From contig NZ_JSUM01000001.1 in the NCBI RefSeq assembly GCF_000772535.1, forward strand, positions 62,001 through 126,000: 64,000 nt of DNA. The letters are read 5' to 3'. The notes beneath the pieces were generated by a model. That model was not told the DNA's origin. It made no database searches and saw nothing but the letters and a program-made list of their open reading frames with translations. A program made the position numbers and the translations under genes. Positions 43,608 through 53,448 of this stretch are shown here, in pieces. This stretch comes from Chelonobacter oris. Lineage in GTDB: Bacteria; Pseudomonadota; Gammaproteobacteria; Enterobacterales; Pasteurellaceae. Position 1 is the stretch's first letter; the number at the start of each line of letters is the position of its first letter.

Positions 43608-44873
43608 TTAAAATAAATTGAATACGCCGAAAATCAGGGTGGAGACGATCGCCAGCGTTAAACCAATCAGGGTTTCATACGGAATCAGTTTTAAACGTTC
43701 TCTGATATTCATGTTGACACTGCCGCCGGTGGCGTGGAAGAAAGAGCCGTGCGGCATGTGATCGAATACGGTTGCCCCGGCGTGAATCATCGCTGCGCCC
43801 GCCAATCCGCTGATACCCAGTTCGATCAAGGTGCTGCTGAACACATTGGACGCCACTACCGTACCGGCGGTAGTTGATGCGGTTGCCAGCGACATCAATG
43901 CACCGGAAATCGGCGCCAGCAGATAAGACGGCAAACCGGAGGCGGTCAAACCGTGAATCAAGACGTCTTTCAAGCCGGAATTGGCGATAATTCCTGCCAG
44001 AGTACCGGTACCGAGTAACATAATCGCCACCGGAGCCATTTTGTTCAGTCCGCTTACGGCATATTGATTAATATGGTGTGATTTCCGCATCACCAAGGCG
44101 CCTATCAGCCCACCAAGCGGTAAGGCGATCAGCGGATCAATGGCGATATCGGCAATCGGCCGTAAAGAGAGCAGCACGATTGCAACCAATGGTGCCGTGA
44201 TGGCAGCGGCAAAGTGCGGTAAACTGTCGCTGTTTTGTGCCGAAACCTCGTCTGCTTCCACTTTACTGCCTTTGTCGATCAGTCTTTTCGCCAGAAAATA
44301 GGTGACGGCAAGCCCGAACAGCCCCGGAATAATCCCTGCCGCCATCAATGAAGTCAGCGGGATATCAAAAGCTTCGGCGGCGGCAATGGTATTCGGATTG
44401 GGCGAAATGATATTGCCCGCTTTGCCGCCGCCGACCATTGCCAGTAAAATGGCGGCTTTCGACAGATTGCCGCGTTTCGCTAATGCCAGCGCAATCGGTG
44501 ACACCGTAATTACCGCAACATCGACAAAGACACCGACGCCGGTCAATAACCAAGTTGCCAGTACCAATGCAAGCAAGGCACGGGTTTCCCCCAGCCTTTT
44601 GACGATGGTTTCGGCAATGCTGCTTGCCGCACCGGATTCAATCAACACCCCTGCCAAAACACCGGCCGCCAGAATTCGCATCACGGCGGTGGTAATTCCT
44701 TGCGCCCCACCGATCATTAAGCTGACGGTTTCGCTCAGATCGGCACCGCCGATCAGGCCGCCGATAAATGCGCCGACCAGCATACCGTAAGCCGGCGGCA
44801 CTTTTCTCAAAATCAGACAAATTGCCACCAGCAGTGCAACGACCGCCCCTAACGCAGACACACTCGCCATCAT
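43608..44873 (-). CDS. gntP: GntP-family organic acid permease
   Basis: A 421-residue proton symporter of the GntP family, with about twelve membrane segments and the family sequences ILAAGVLAGVLIESGAA, VFVDVAVITVSPIALALA, NIISPNPNTIAAAEAFDIPL and ATASTTAGTVVASNVF. Family members carry gluconate or related hydroxy acids; next to glycerate kinase and CdaR the substrate is more likely glycerate. Two ATG codons are in tandem at 44873 and 44870. It is followed by glxK after 13 bases and preceded by a 118-base gap that holds a USS and its probable promoter. Confidence 0.93.
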   Translation of the reverse strand: MMASVSALGAVVALLVAICLILRKVPPAYGMLVGAFIGGLIGGADLSETVSLMIGGAQGITTAVMRILAAGVLAGVLIESGAASSIAETIVKRLGETRALLALVLATWLLTGVGVFVDVAVITVSPIALALAKRGNLSKAAILLAMVGGGKAGNIISPNPNTIAAAEAFDIPLTSLMAAGIIPGLFGLAVTYFLAKRLIDKGSKVEADEVSAQNSDSLPHFAAAITAPLVAIVLLSLRPIADIAIDPLIALPLGGLIGALVMRKSHHINQYAVSGLNKMAPVAIMLLGTGTLAGIIANSGLKDVLIHGLTASGLPSYLLAPISGALMSLATASTTAGTVVASNVFSSTLIELGISGLAGAAMIHAGATVFDHMPHGSFFHATGGSVNMNIRERLKLIPYETLIGLTLAIVSTLIFGVFNLF

Positions 44874-44991
44874 TATTCTCCATAATCGTTAATCAAGTGC
44901 GGTTATTATGGGCATAATACAACGGAAAATCTTTGTATAAAAATACAAAAATAGGCTTTTCAAAGATTAATTATTTGTCTTTTTGTCCAAT

Positions 44992-46092
44992 TCAAACTTT
45001 CAGTACGGTGGACAGATACAAGACAAATTTTTCATCTATCTTATTGAAAGATAAACCGGTTAATTGTTCGATTTTATTCAGTCGATAACGCAGGGTATTG
45101 ACATGAATAAACAAGGTTTCGGCAGTGCGAGCCGGATCACAATTTGATAAAAAATAACGTTGCAGCGTTTTATACAGCACACGTTTTTCATCCGCCGCAT
45201 ACAAGGCTTGCAAAGGGCGGGTGATTTCCGCCGTTTTCCATGTCGGCAAGCCGTCCAGCAGTGCCGGCAATTTATATTGTCGGTAGCTGTAGTAATTTTT
45301 TTTCGGTGCTATCCTGCGTCCGTAATTCAATACCGACAACGCCGTTCGGTAGGAAAGGGCGATGTCCTGTAAATCGGACACCGGACAGCCGACGGCGATT
45401 TTAAATTGATGGGCATGAAGGTGAGATGGTAATAATTGCGCGATGAGTGTGCTTGGTTGTGAAATACTGTCGTTGTTTGCGCTGAGTACCACGATTTCAT
45501 CAAGTGCGGTTACCGCCACAAGCGGTTTTTGCCGTGATAACTCTAAATATCCGACTAACTCGCGCAGTAATTCCATGCTGCCGTCTAAGAGTTTGATGAT
45601 AATCGCCACTCTTGTCCGGCGGCTGTCAATGTTAAACATTTCCGCGTATTGTAGGGATTGCGGATCACTTTGTCCTTTAATCAATTGCAACAAAAACTCT
45701 TCTTTATAGCGGCGCTGCCAACGCTCCTGTTCCAACAGAATATTTTGCTCGACAATCAGTTCGGCCGTCATTTTGACCAATTCGGCATAATGCCGCACGT
45801 CGTCCGGCACACCGGAGATGCCGACTACCCCGAAAGTGCGGTCGAGATAACGGATCGGCAGATTGATCCCCGGTTGCGCCTCATAATTCCATTGTCTGGC
45901 CAGTGTCGCATCGATTTCAATCGTGCGGTTTTCACGCAGTGCCAGAATGGCGCCGGTGTGTCGCTGATTAAGTCGGGTCGGGTTGCCGGAGGCGATGATG
46001 ATCCCGTTTTCATTCATCACATTGACCGATTTACCGATGATATTCATCGTGCGGGTGACGATATGCTGCGCAATGGTTTTATCCAGTTTCAT
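44992..46092 (-). CDS. cdaR: Sugar diacid/glycerate regulator CdaR
   Basis: A 366-residue transcriptional regulator of the CdaR family, activators of glucarate, galactarate and glycerate genes. The N-terminal ligand-binding region begins KLDKTIAQHIVTRTMNIIG with GINLPIRYLDRTFGVVGISG; the C-terminal PucR-type helix-turn-helix has ETLFIHVNTLRYRLNKIEQLTG. The track of open codons begins with GTG 46110, but ATG 46092 aligns with the E. coli N-terminus. It lies upstream of gntP-glxK on the same strand and probably activates them. It follows the YidA-like gene by 18 bases, so it may also be read from that promoter. Confidence 0.93.
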   Translation of the reverse strand: MKLDKTIAQHIVTRTMNIIGKSVNVMNENGIIIASGNPTRLNQRHTGAILALRENRTIEIDATLARQWNYEAQPGINLPIRYLDRTFGVVGISGVPDDVRHYAELVKMTAELIVEQNILLEQERWQRRYKEEFLLQLIKGQSDPQSLQYAEMFNIDSRRTRVAIIIKLLDGSMELLRELVGYLELSRQKPLVAVTALDEIVVLSANNDSISQPSTLIAQLLPSHLHAHQFKIAVGCPVSDLQDIALSYRTALSVLNYGRRIAPKKNYYSYRQYKLPALLDGLPTWKTAEITRPLQALYAADEKRVLYKTLQRYFLSNCDPARTAETLFIHVNTLRYRLNKIEQLTGLSFNKIDEKFVLYLSTVLKV

Positions 46093-46110
46093 CTGTTTAT
46101 CCGAACGCAC

Positions 46111-46923
46111 TCATGCCAAAATAAAGGTTTCGATCACCTGTGCCACACCGGAATCGTTGTGGTCGGCGGTAATGTAGTCGGCAATGGCTTTCAATTCTGT
46201 GGTGGCATTGCCCATTGCTACCCCCAAACCGGCATATTGCAGCATGTGCCAGTCATTGCCGGCATCACCGCAGCAGATCACTTGCTCGGCGCTGATATTC
46301 AGATGTTGTGCCAGTGCCGCCACGCCGGCGCCTTTATTTGCCTGCGGGTGAATAAATTCCAAGAAAAACGGTGCGCTGCGTACCACGGTGTAACGCTGTG
46401 CCAGTTCGGGCGGAAGCGCACTTGCCATTTTTTCCAACAATTCCGGCGGATCGATCACCATGCTTTTGATGATCGGTTCGTCATCGTGCAGTTGCTCGAA
46501 ATCAATTACGCTGAACTCAATAGCGTTGGACTCGGCTTCATGTCGGGTATAATGGCTTGCCTGTGGGGTGATGAGTCCGCGCTCGGGGGAAAAGGCATGG
46601 GTGTTCAAGCCCATTTGTCGGGCGTAATGCGCGACCCGTTTGGCATCTTTTCCGCACAGCATTTTACTGTTGAGAACATGACCGTCGGTCACCCGTTCCA
46701 CGCGCGCGCCGTTGAAACACAGGACATAATCGTTATCGGTCGTCATATTCAGTTGCTGCATATATTTTTTCATGCCGGCATAGGGGCGGCCGGAAGCCAG
46801 AATCACATAAACTCCCAATTCGCGTGCGGCGGCGATCGCGTCCCGATTACGGCGGCTGATTTCTTTTTGTGCATCAAGCAGCGTGCCGTCCAAATCCAGT
46901 GCGATTAATTTATAATTTGCCAT
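46111..46923 (-). CDS. yidA: HAD-family sugar phosphatase (YidA/Cof type)
   Basis: A 270-residue Cof-type HAD phosphatase. Motif I is LIALDLDGTLLD (about residues 6-17), motif II ILASGRPYAGM, and motif IV CCGDAGNDWHMLQYAGLGVAMGN is split here by its length but present near residues 215-237. E. coli YidA acts on a range of sugar phosphates. The frame extends upstream to 47067, but ATG 46923 preceded by GGAGAAAAT is the natural start. The gene is divergent from cpdB. The cellular substrate is unknown; the name follows similarity to YidA. Confidence 0.9.
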   Translation of the reverse strand: MANYKLIALDLDGTLLDAQKEISRRNRDAIAAARELGVYVILASGRPYAGMKKYMQQLNMTTDNDYVLCFNGARVERVTDGHVLNSKMLCGKDAKRVAHYARQMGLNTHAFSPERGLITPQASHYTRHEAESNAIEFSVIDFEQLHDDEPIIKSMVIDPPELLEKMASALPPELAQRYTVVRSAPFFLEFIHPQANKGAGVAALAQHLNISAEQVICCGDAGNDWHMLQYAGLGVAMGNATTELKAIADYITADHNDSGVAQVIETFILA

Positions 46924-47102
46924 TATTTTCTCCTCATAGGTTGCATTAAGCATAACATTGCCCGTAAGACGGAGAAAACAGAATTCTGTGAGGCAGCACG
47001 CAAAATCGGATTTTAGCGCAGGCGCTTCTTTCCAATCCGTTGAGATTGACATAAAATTCAACGCCATACCGTCAGTTAATTCTTATTATATTTGGAGACT
47101 TT

Positions 47103-49052
47103 ATGCCGTTAACCAACAAGCCGTTATTACTCGGCGCCGCCCTTGTCGCCGCTTTCAGTGCCAATGCCGCCAATCTGGATTTGCGCATTATCGAAACCAC
47201 TGATTTGCACGCCAATATGCTGGATTACGATTATTATAAAAATGCACCGTCGGAAAAATTGGGGCTGGCTCGTACTGCCGATTTAATCGAAAAAGCCCGC
47301 CAACAGGTGAAGAACAGTGTTTTGGTGGATAACGGCGATGTGATTCAAGGCAGTCCGATGGGGGATTACGCCGCAGCCAAAGGCTTGAAAGCCGGTGAAA
47401 CCCATCCGGTATTCAAGGCGATGAATCTGTTAAATTATGAGGTCGGCACCGTCGGTAATCATGAGTTCAATTACGGGCTGGAATTTATGCAAAATGCGTT
47501 GGCCAGTGCCAACTTTCCGTATATCAATGCAAATGTGATCGATATTGCCGGCGGTAAACCGTATTTTACGCCGTATTTGATCAAGGATTACCAATTTATT
47601 GATGAGAACGGGGAAAAACAGGCGCTGAAAATCGGTTATATCGGCTTTGTGCCGCCGCAAATCCTGACTTGGGATAAAAAACACCTCGACGGCAAGCTGC
47701 AAGTCGCGGATATTATTGAAACGGCGCAAGCAGTGGTGCCGCAAATGAAAGCGCAAGGGGCGGACATTATTATTGCCTTGGCGCATTCGGGGTTATCGGC
47801 GGAGGATTATCAAGTCGGTGCGGAAAATACCGTTGCCGATTTGGCAAAAGTAAACGGCATCGACGCCATTGCATTCGGCCATGCACACGGTGTGTTTCCC
47901 GGTCCGACATTTGCCGAATTCGACAATGTCGATATTACAAAAGGCACCATTAACGATATTGCTGCGGTGATGCCGGGCTCGTGGGGCAGCCATGTCGGAA
48001 TTATCGATTTGAAACTGAATAACGACAGCGGTAAATGGAAAGTTGCGCAAGCACATGCTGAAGCACGCCCAATCTTTGATACGGAAAGCAAAAGTGCGGT
48101 AGCGGTAAGCCATCGAGCCATTAGCGACGTATTGGCGGCGGATCACCAAAATACGCTAGATTATGTTAATCAACCGATCGGTAAAGCCAATGCGCAAATG
48201 TATAGCTTCTTGGCGCTGGTGCAAGACGATCCGACCATTCAAATTGTGAATCAGGCACAGCAGGACTATGTGCAACGCTTTGTACAAGGCAATCCCGAGT
48301 TGGAAAAATTGCCGGTGATTTCTGCGGCGGCACCGTTTAAAGCGGGCGGTCGCAAAAATGATCCGAACGGCTATACCGAAGTGGAGGCAGGCGAGCTGAC
48401 TTTCCGTAATGCGGCGGATTTGTATTTGTATCCGAATACGCTGGCGGCATTGAAAATCAACGGTGAGCAGCTGCAAGAGTGGCTGGAATGTTCTGCCGGT
48501 CAATTTCGTCGCATCGATCCGAGCAAAGCCGAAAAACAAAGTTTGATCGATTGGGAAGGGTTTCGCAGTTATAACTTCGATGTGGTTGACGGCGTGAATT
48601 ATCAGATTGATATTACACAACCGGCACGTTATGACGGCGACTGCAAGCTGATTAATCCCGATTCGCATCGTATCAGTGAGCTGACATTTAACGGAAAAGC
48701 CGTTGATCCGACACAGCAATTTTTAATCGCCACGAACAATTACCGTGCATTCGGCAATAAATTCCCCGCCACTGACGGCAGTCGCTTGGCTTTCGCCGCT
48801 CCGGATGAAAACCGCGCGATTTTAGCCGATTATATTCGTCGAATCAGCCAAGAACAGGGCGAAGTAAAACCGAAAGCAGATAACAACTGGCGTTTCAAAG
48901 CGATTGCCGACAATAAAGCACAAATTATCTTTGAAACCTCGCCGTCCGACAAAGCCGCTGCGTTTATTCAGCAAAATGCGCAATATCCGATGCAAAAAAT
49001 CGGACTGGATGATACCGGTTTTGCGCTTTATCAACTGGATTTAAGCAAATAG
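47103..49052 (+). CDS. cpdB: 2',3'-cyclic-nucleotide 2'-phosphodiesterase/3'-nucleotidase
   Basis: A 649-residue periplasmic enzyme that hydrolyses 2',3'-cyclic nucleotides and 3'-nucleotides from RNA breakdown so that nucleosides can be taken up. The signal peptide is about 22 residues, ending FSANA before [14 protein letters not shown]. The metallophosphatase domain has [26 protein letters not shown] and AFGHAHGVF; the C-terminal nucleotidase domain has [15 protein letters not shown] and [18 protein letters not shown] precedes the ATG. It is monocistronic, and a hairpin follows. Confidence 0.96.
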   Translation: MPLTNKPLLLGAALVAAFSANAANLDLRIIETTDLHANMLDYDYYKNAPSEKLGLARTADLIEKARQQVKNSVLVDNGDVIQGSPMGDYAAAKGLKAGETHPVFKAMNLLNYEVGTVGNHEFNYGLEFMQNALASANFPYINANVIDIAGGKPYFTPYLIKDYQFIDENGEKQALKIGYIGFVPPQILTWDKKHLDGKLQVADIIETAQAVVPQMKAQGADIIIALAHSGLSAEDYQVGAENTVADLAKVNGIDAIAFGHAHGVFPGPTFAEFDNVDITKGTINDIAAVMPGSWGSHVGIIDLKLNNDSGKWKVAQAHAEARPIFDTESKSAVAVSHRAISDVLAADHQNTLDYVNQPIGKANAQMYSFLALVQDDPTIQIVNQAQQDYVQRFVQGNPELEKLPVISAAAPFKAGGRKNDPNGYTEVEAGELTFRNAADLYLYPNTLAALKINGEQLQEWLECSAGQFRRIDPSKAEKQSLIDWEGFRSYNFDVVDGVNYQIDITQPARYDGDCKLINPDSHRISELTFNGKAVDPTQQFLIATNNYRAFGNKFPATDGSRLAFAAPDENRAILADYIRRISQEQGEVKPKADNNWRFKAIADNKAQIIFETSPSDKAAAFIQQNAQYPMQKIGLDDTGFALYQLDLSK

Positions 49053-49071
49053 TGGTTGGAGTAAACCGATT

Positions 49072-49101
49072 GCACTGTCGGGGTCAATGTCGCGACAGTG
49101 C
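49072..49101. terminator. Hairpin between cpdB and the acetyltransferase gene
   Basis: GCACTGTCG (49072-49080) and CGACAGTGC (49093-49101) form a perfect 9-bp stem with a 12-base loop. It lies in the 65-base gap between two convergent genes and is followed by the T-rich CGTTATGTATTTGCTTTT on the rightward strand. Confidence 0.78.
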
Positions 49102-49117
49102 CGTTATGTATTTGCTT

Positions 49118-49630
49118 TTAATCTGAATTCGGCTGATACCCGAGCAGAATCAATGTTTCTTTATGCCGCAGCATATCGGCGATATCCGGCAGTTCGCCCC
49201 ATTGTCGGAAACCGCACTTTTGCAGGACGGCAATACTGGCAGGATTGCCTTTAAACACAAAACCGAGCAGGGTAGAAAATTGTAACGGCTGCATTTGCCG
49301 TTGCAAAAAGCGTACCAGCTGTGTGCCGATGCCTTTGCCCTTTACCCTATTATCCAAATAGAAACTGGCTTCGGCGGTGATGTCGTAAGCCGGCCGTCCG
49401 TAAAAAGGGGAAAGCGTCGCCCAACCGATGAGATGTTGTTCCGCATCACGTACCGACCAAATCGGATAACGTTCGCTATGCCGGTGAAAATCAAACCAGG
49501 CTTGCCGATCGGCAACGGAAACCGGCTGTAAGTCGGAAGTAATGTGCCGACAAGCGATAGTTTGATTATAAATCGCTACGATTTTTGTCAAATCGTCTGC
49601 ATTGGATTTTTCGATTCGAATAGCGGTCAT
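49118..49630 (-). CDS. GNAT-family N-acetyltransferase (phosphinothricin-type)
   Basis: A 170-residue GNAT acetyltransferase. The N-terminal IRIEKSNADDLTKIVAIYNQTI, the central EASFYLDNRVKGKGIGTQLVRFLQ with the acetyl-CoA-binding RxxGxG/A-type loop, and the late NPASIAVLQKCGFRQWGELP are typical of the Pat/YncA group. The substrate, perhaps an amino-acid analogue or metabolite, is not known. It starts 17 bases after the narQ stop on the same strand and may be cotranscribed with it. A USS lies within its C-terminal half. Confidence 0.9.
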   Translation of the reverse strand: MTAIRIEKSNADDLTKIVAIYNQTIACRHITSDLQPVSVADRQAWFDFHRHSERYPIWSVRDAEQHLIGWATLSPFYGRPAYDITAEASFYLDNRVKGKGIGTQLVRFLQRQMQPLQFSTLLGFVFKGNPASIAVLQKCGFRQWGELPDIADMLRHKETLILLGYQPNSD

Positions 49631-49647
49631 TTTTTTCCTTGTTTGTC

Positions 49648-51351
49648 TTATTCCAAGCTGTTCGCCAGCCGCAAGTCGATTTCCGTACCGCCGCTTTTCC
49701 GTCTGCGGATATGCAGGCTCGCATTCAGCTCCTGCGCACGTTCCTGCATAATATTCAAGCCGTAATGGCCGCTCGGCTCGGTCAGTGACGGAATTCCGAT
49801 TCCATTATCGCGGATCAAAACTTGATTTTCCCCGTCGCCATTAGTTCGAGCAATCACTTCAATTAATTCGGCTTCGGCGTGCTTAATACTGTTCAGCACT
49901 GCTTCACGCACAATTTGCAGCAAATGAATTTGTTGTTGTGCGTTCAACAATTGTGACGGCAAGGCGCAATCCAGCGTAATTTTCGCTTCGGAGCGCGGTT
50001 GCAGCGAATCAATCACTTCCTGTAATGCCAGTTTCAGGTTGGATTCGCTCACCGTCAGACGGAATGTCGCCAACAGTTCGCGCAATTGGGTGTAGCCGTC
50101 ACTCAGTGCGGTTTCGAATTGGCTGAGAATTGCTAAGCTTTTACTTGCCTGCACCTCGCTCAGTTCCTGCAAAATACTGCGTCTTAACAAGGTCAGTTGG
50201 ATTTGCAGGTATGCCAGCACTTGCGCCAGTGAATCATGCAGTTCGCGTGCGATAATCGACCGCTCTTGCATTAAAATCAGATGTTGCCGCTGGCGTAATA
50301 ATTGATAGGAATGAATGGCGCGCCCCAGCATTTGTGCGATGCTTTCAATGGTACGTAAATCCGGATAAGCCTCGGTACGCTGCCAATTCAGGCTGCCTAA
50401 ATTTTGCTCGTTAATCGTAATCCGAGTCGTCTGCCAATTTGCCGTCGGATTTTCTTCCCCGACTTCCAAATTGAACATTTCATTGGCATTGGCGATCAGG
50501 CGTACAATCTGCAATTTCTCGTTTTGCCGCAACAGCGTCAGCACGGTAGCCAGATTTTCACGGGTGATTTCGTGCAAAGTGAGTTGCTGTGAAGAGTAAT
50601 ACAGCATCGACAACGTGCGGTTGATTTGGGTCAGGCTGCGGGTTTTCTGGCTGACTTGCGCTTCCAGCGACTGATACAATTTTTGCAGCTGCGCCGCCAT
50701 TTGGGTAAAGCCGCGCGACAATTCGCCGAGTTCGTTATCGCTGTCAATGTCCAGATCGATATGCCGAAATTGACTGTTTTGTACTTGCTGGCTTGCCGTC
50801 ACCAGCCGTTGTAACGGCGCTACAACCTGTTTACGGCTGTAGCTGACCAAGTAAAGCCCGAGTACCGCCATCAGCAACAGGCTGAACAGATTGGTATAAA
50901 TGGCGAAACGAATCCGCTGTTCGGAAAATTGCTGTAATACCGATACAAAATTGTCCACTTGATTGACATAACGTTCCAGATTGCGGCGATACGCCTCCGC
51001 ATTTTCCTGACGCAAATAGCCTGCCATCACCTGCCAGCTTTTCAACAAAGTGCGGTAAGCCGATTGCACGGAATCCGGCACATAAAACCGCTCCAGATTC
51101 ATCAAGGTCGGCGTCTGCAAACTGGTTTGGTAGGTATTGATTCCCTGTTCCAGCAATGCCGGCTGATACTGCATTTCATACAGCAAGCGATAGCTCTGCA
51201 TCCGCAGCGATCCCGACACATTAATCATCTCCGCATCGGAATGATTGCTGATCATAATCAGGGTTGTGACGCAAGTGGATAAGCCCGACAGCATGATAAT
51301 CATCACTAAATAATAAGCCAGACGGGATGTCACGGATTTTTTGGTTTGCAC
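49648..51351 (-). CDS. narQ: Nitrate/nitrite sensor histidine kinase NarQ
   Basis: A 567-residue membrane sensor kinase. A first membrane segment lies at about 12-34, the periplasmic P-box GSLRMQSYRL at 47-56 that binds nitrate or nitrite, a second membrane segment at about 150-170, then a HAMP linker and the cysteine-poor central module. The HisKA_3 domain has the phosphoacceptor His372 in ARELHDSLAQ, and the ATPase has REAVLNSIKHAEA and DNGIGIP. Its partner NarP is encoded 30 kb away. It is divergent from the symporter gene across 314 bases. Confidence 0.95.
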   Translation of the reverse strand: MQTKKSVTSRLAYYLVMIIMLSGLSTCVTTLIMISNHSDAEMINVSGSLRMQSYRLLYEMQYQPALLEQGINTYQTSLQTPTLMNLERFYVPDSVQSAYRTLLKSWQVMAGYLRQENAEAYRRNLERYVNQVDNFVSVLQQFSEQRIRFAIYTNLFSLLLMAVLGLYLVSYSRKQVVAPLQRLVTASQQVQNSQFRHIDLDIDSDNELGELSRGFTQMAAQLQKLYQSLEAQVSQKTRSLTQINRTLSMLYYSSQQLTLHEITRENLATVLTLLRQNEKLQIVRLIANANEMFNLEVGEENPTANWQTTRITINEQNLGSLNWQRTEAYPDLRTIESIAQMLGRAIHSYQLLRQRQHLILMQERSIIARELHDSLAQVLAYLQIQLTLLRRSILQELSEVQASKSLAILSQFETALSDGYTQLRELLATFRLTVSESNLKLALQEVIDSLQPRSEAKITLDCALPSQLLNAQQQIHLLQIVREAVLNSIKHAEAELIEVIARTNGDGENQVLIRDNGIGIPSLTEPSGHYGLNIMQERAQELNASLHIRRRKSGGTEIDLRLANSLE

Positions 51352-51665
51352 CGTAGAAGGCTCCTTGAATGTTGCTTTCGCCCATTATAGTGGTTCTGCA
51401 AAGTGCGGTATAGCGTGTTTTCATTCCATTTTCTGTGACAAGGAAAATATAAATGAAATAAAACTTTCATTAAAGATCAGGGGTGTAAAATTCGGTTTCC
51501 TATCCGTTATTTTTATGAATAAACAGCGAAAATTTGATCTGCATAGCAAAACGGAATATTCAAGATTGCCATACAACAATATGAAACGTATATTTCACAA
51601 GTGAAATGCAGTGCTTTGTTTTGTGCTTGACTTAACCGATTGCCACAGATTGATGAGGAAAATAT
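51352..51665. promoter_or_regulatory. Divergent narQ/symporter regulatory region
   Basis: This 314-base gap holds no gene. It carries one USS near 51400, and two copies of the inverted motif TGAAA-N6-TTTCA at 51454-51469 (within the longer AATGAAA...TTTCATT) and 51582-51597. The second copy overlaps another inverted repeat, ATTTCAC-AA-GTGAAAT (51592-51607). The same motif occurs between iolC and iolD. The sequence ends with GATGAGGAAAATAT before the symporter start. Confidence 0.65.
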
Positions 51666-53345
51666 ATGCTAGCTTTTATATCATTTGTTGGATTTACCGC
51701 ACTTGTTGCTTTTATTGCGTGGTGGTACACAAAAAACGACGACCTTAGCCATTCGGAAGGTTATTATCTTGCCGGTCGTTCCCTGACTGCGGTTTTTATC
51801 GCCGGTTCAATGATGCTGACCAATTTATCGACCGAACATTTGGTCGGTTTGAACGGGCTGGCCTACCGTTCAGGCTTTATCGTGATGGCATGGGAAGTCA
51901 TGGCGGCGATTACCATTGCCATGTTTGCATTTTATTTCTTGCCGAAATATTTGAAATTGGGGATTGCCACCATTCCCGAATTTCTGGAAAAACGGTTTGA
52001 CAAGGGAACGTTGTTAATCACTTCGCTGTTGTTCCTCGGCTGTTATGTCATTTCGTTGTTGCCGATTGTGCTTTATACCGGTGCTTTAGCGTTGGAAAGC
52101 CTGTTCAACGTCTCAGAAGTGTTCGGTCTGGATAAAACCACCTCATTATGGATCATTGTCTGGGGTGTCGGCATTTTGGGTTCTATCTATGCGATTTTCG
52201 GCGGTTTGAAAGCGGTTGCGGTGTCCGATACCATTAACGGAGTCGGTTTGTTGGTCGGCGGAATCATGGTCACGGTGTTGGGCTTGATGTATGTCGGCGA
52301 CGGCAACGCTTGGGCCGGCTTAAAAGAAATTTATGAGGCTAATCCGGATCATTTTAATTCGATTGGTGCGTCTGATTCTGTGGTTCCGTTTTCCACCCTG
52401 TTTACCGGTTTGATTGTCTCTAATATGTTCTTTTGGTGTACTAATCAATCGATTATACAGCGTGCTTTGGGGGCGAAAAATTTGAAAGAGGGGCAGAAAG
52501 GCGTGTTGTTATGCGCCTTCCTCAAATTGTTGGGGCCGTTATTAATCATTTTGCCGGGGATTATCGCTTTCCATATTTTCCAAGGGAAGCTGGACATTCC
52601 CGATCAGGCCTATCCGAACTTGGTGCAGCTGGTCCTGCCTGATGCATTGGTCGGTTTCTTTGCCGCAGTGGTTGTCGGTGCGGTATTGTCGACCTTTAAC
52701 AGTGCCTTGAATTCCTCTGTCACGCTGTTCTCACGCAACGTCTACAAAGTCCAAATTAATCCGAATGCCAGTGATACCAAACTGGTGAATGTAGGAAAAG
52801 TGGTCGGAATTATTCTGGCGGTGGCGGCAATGATTGTGGCGCCGTTGGTTGCCAATGCACCGGACGGCTTGTTCTATCTGATCCAACAATTGCAAGGGGT
52901 ATTCAATGCGCCGATTTTAAGCGTCGTCGTGGTCGGGTTGCTGACAAAACGGGTTCCGCCGATTGCCGCAAAATTCGGTCTGATTTTCGGTATGGCGGCA
53001 TACATTGTTTGTAACTTTATCCTGAAAGTGGACATGCATTTCTTCCACTTGGTCGGTTTGCTGTTTGTCATCAATGTGGTGATTATGTTGTTGATCGGGC
53101 ATTTCAAACCGACGGCAACACCATATCAAGAGGTTTATACCAAACAAGTGGATATTGAACCGTGGGCGTATGTCAAACCGGTTGCGCTCGTGATTACACT
53201 CTTGTCGTTGACCATGTATATTTTTATGGCGAATAATGTGCCGACATTGGTTTGGGTCGGTTATTACAGCTTCGCCGCCGCTACGGTGCTGTATTTCTTG
53301 TATGTGTTTGTACAAGAGCGCAATAAACAGCTAAAAACGGCATAA
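51666..53345 (+). CDS. Sodium/solute symporter, SSS family (YidK/SglT-like)
   Basis: A 559-residue sodium-coupled transporter with about thirteen or fourteen membrane segments. It resembles YidK and SglT proteins: YYLAGRSLTAVFIAGSMMLT, NLSTEHLVGLNGLAYRSG, IATIPEFLEKRFDKGT and FFWCTNQSIIQRALGAKN. The start has GATGAGGAAA upstream and the gene is monocistronic with a strong terminator. Two TGAAA-N6-TTTCA sites precede it, the same motif as in the iolC-iolD gap, so myo-inositol is the best-supported substrate, though galactose or another sugar is possible. An acetate-type carrier is unlikely from the sequence. Confidence 0.88.
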   Translation: MLAFISFVGFTALVAFIAWWYTKNDDLSHSEGYYLAGRSLTAVFIAGSMMLTNLSTEHLVGLNGLAYRSGFIVMAWEVMAAITIAMFAFYFLPKYLKLGIATIPEFLEKRFDKGTLLITSLLFLGCYVISLLPIVLYTGALALESLFNVSEVFGLDKTTSLWIIVWGVGILGSIYAIFGGLKAVAVSDTINGVGLLVGGIMVTVLGLMYVGDGNAWAGLKEIYEANPDHFNSIGASDSVVPFSTLFTGLIVSNMFFWCTNQSIIQRALGAKNLKEGQKGVLLCAFLKLLGPLLIILPGIIAFHIFQGKLDIPDQAYPNLVQLVLPDALVGFFAAVVVGAVLSTFNSALNSSVTLFSRNVYKVQINPNASDTKLVNVGKVVGIILAVAAMIVAPLVANAPDGLFYLIQQLQGVFNAPILSVVVVGLLTKRVPPIAAKFGLIFGMAAYIVCNFILKVDMHFFHLVGLLFVINVVIMLLIGHFKPTATPYQEVYTKQVDIEPWAYVKPVALVITLLSLTMYIFMANNVPTLVWVGYYSFAAATVLYFLYVFVQERNKQLKTA

Positions 53346-53361
53346 GTATCTTGCCCTGAAG

Positions 53362-53399
53362 CAAAACCCCGTTTGTCATCGGAACGGGGTTTTGTTTTT
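53362..53399 (+). terminator. Rho-independent terminator of the symporter gene
   Basis: CAAAACCCCGTT (53362-53373) and AACGGGGTTTTG (53383-53394) form a perfect 12-bp stem with a 9-base loop, followed by five T. The A-rich left arm means it can also act on the converging exonuclease transcript. Confidence 0.95.
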
Positions 53400-53448
53400 C
53401 AGCGAACCGCACTTTCGACCATTTTCCCATCAGCGCATGGTCGGAACC

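Noticed and set aside
45658-46908. Open frame of about 416 codons on the plus strand opposite cdaR and yidA
   Set aside because: It runs antisense across two well supported genes, has no recognisable family and only reflects the lack of stop codons opposite the used frame.
46924-47067. Longer N-terminus for the YidA-like phosphatase
   Set aside because: The extra residues have no family similarity, and ATG 46923 has a GGAG Shine-Dalgarno and starts directly before the HAD motif.
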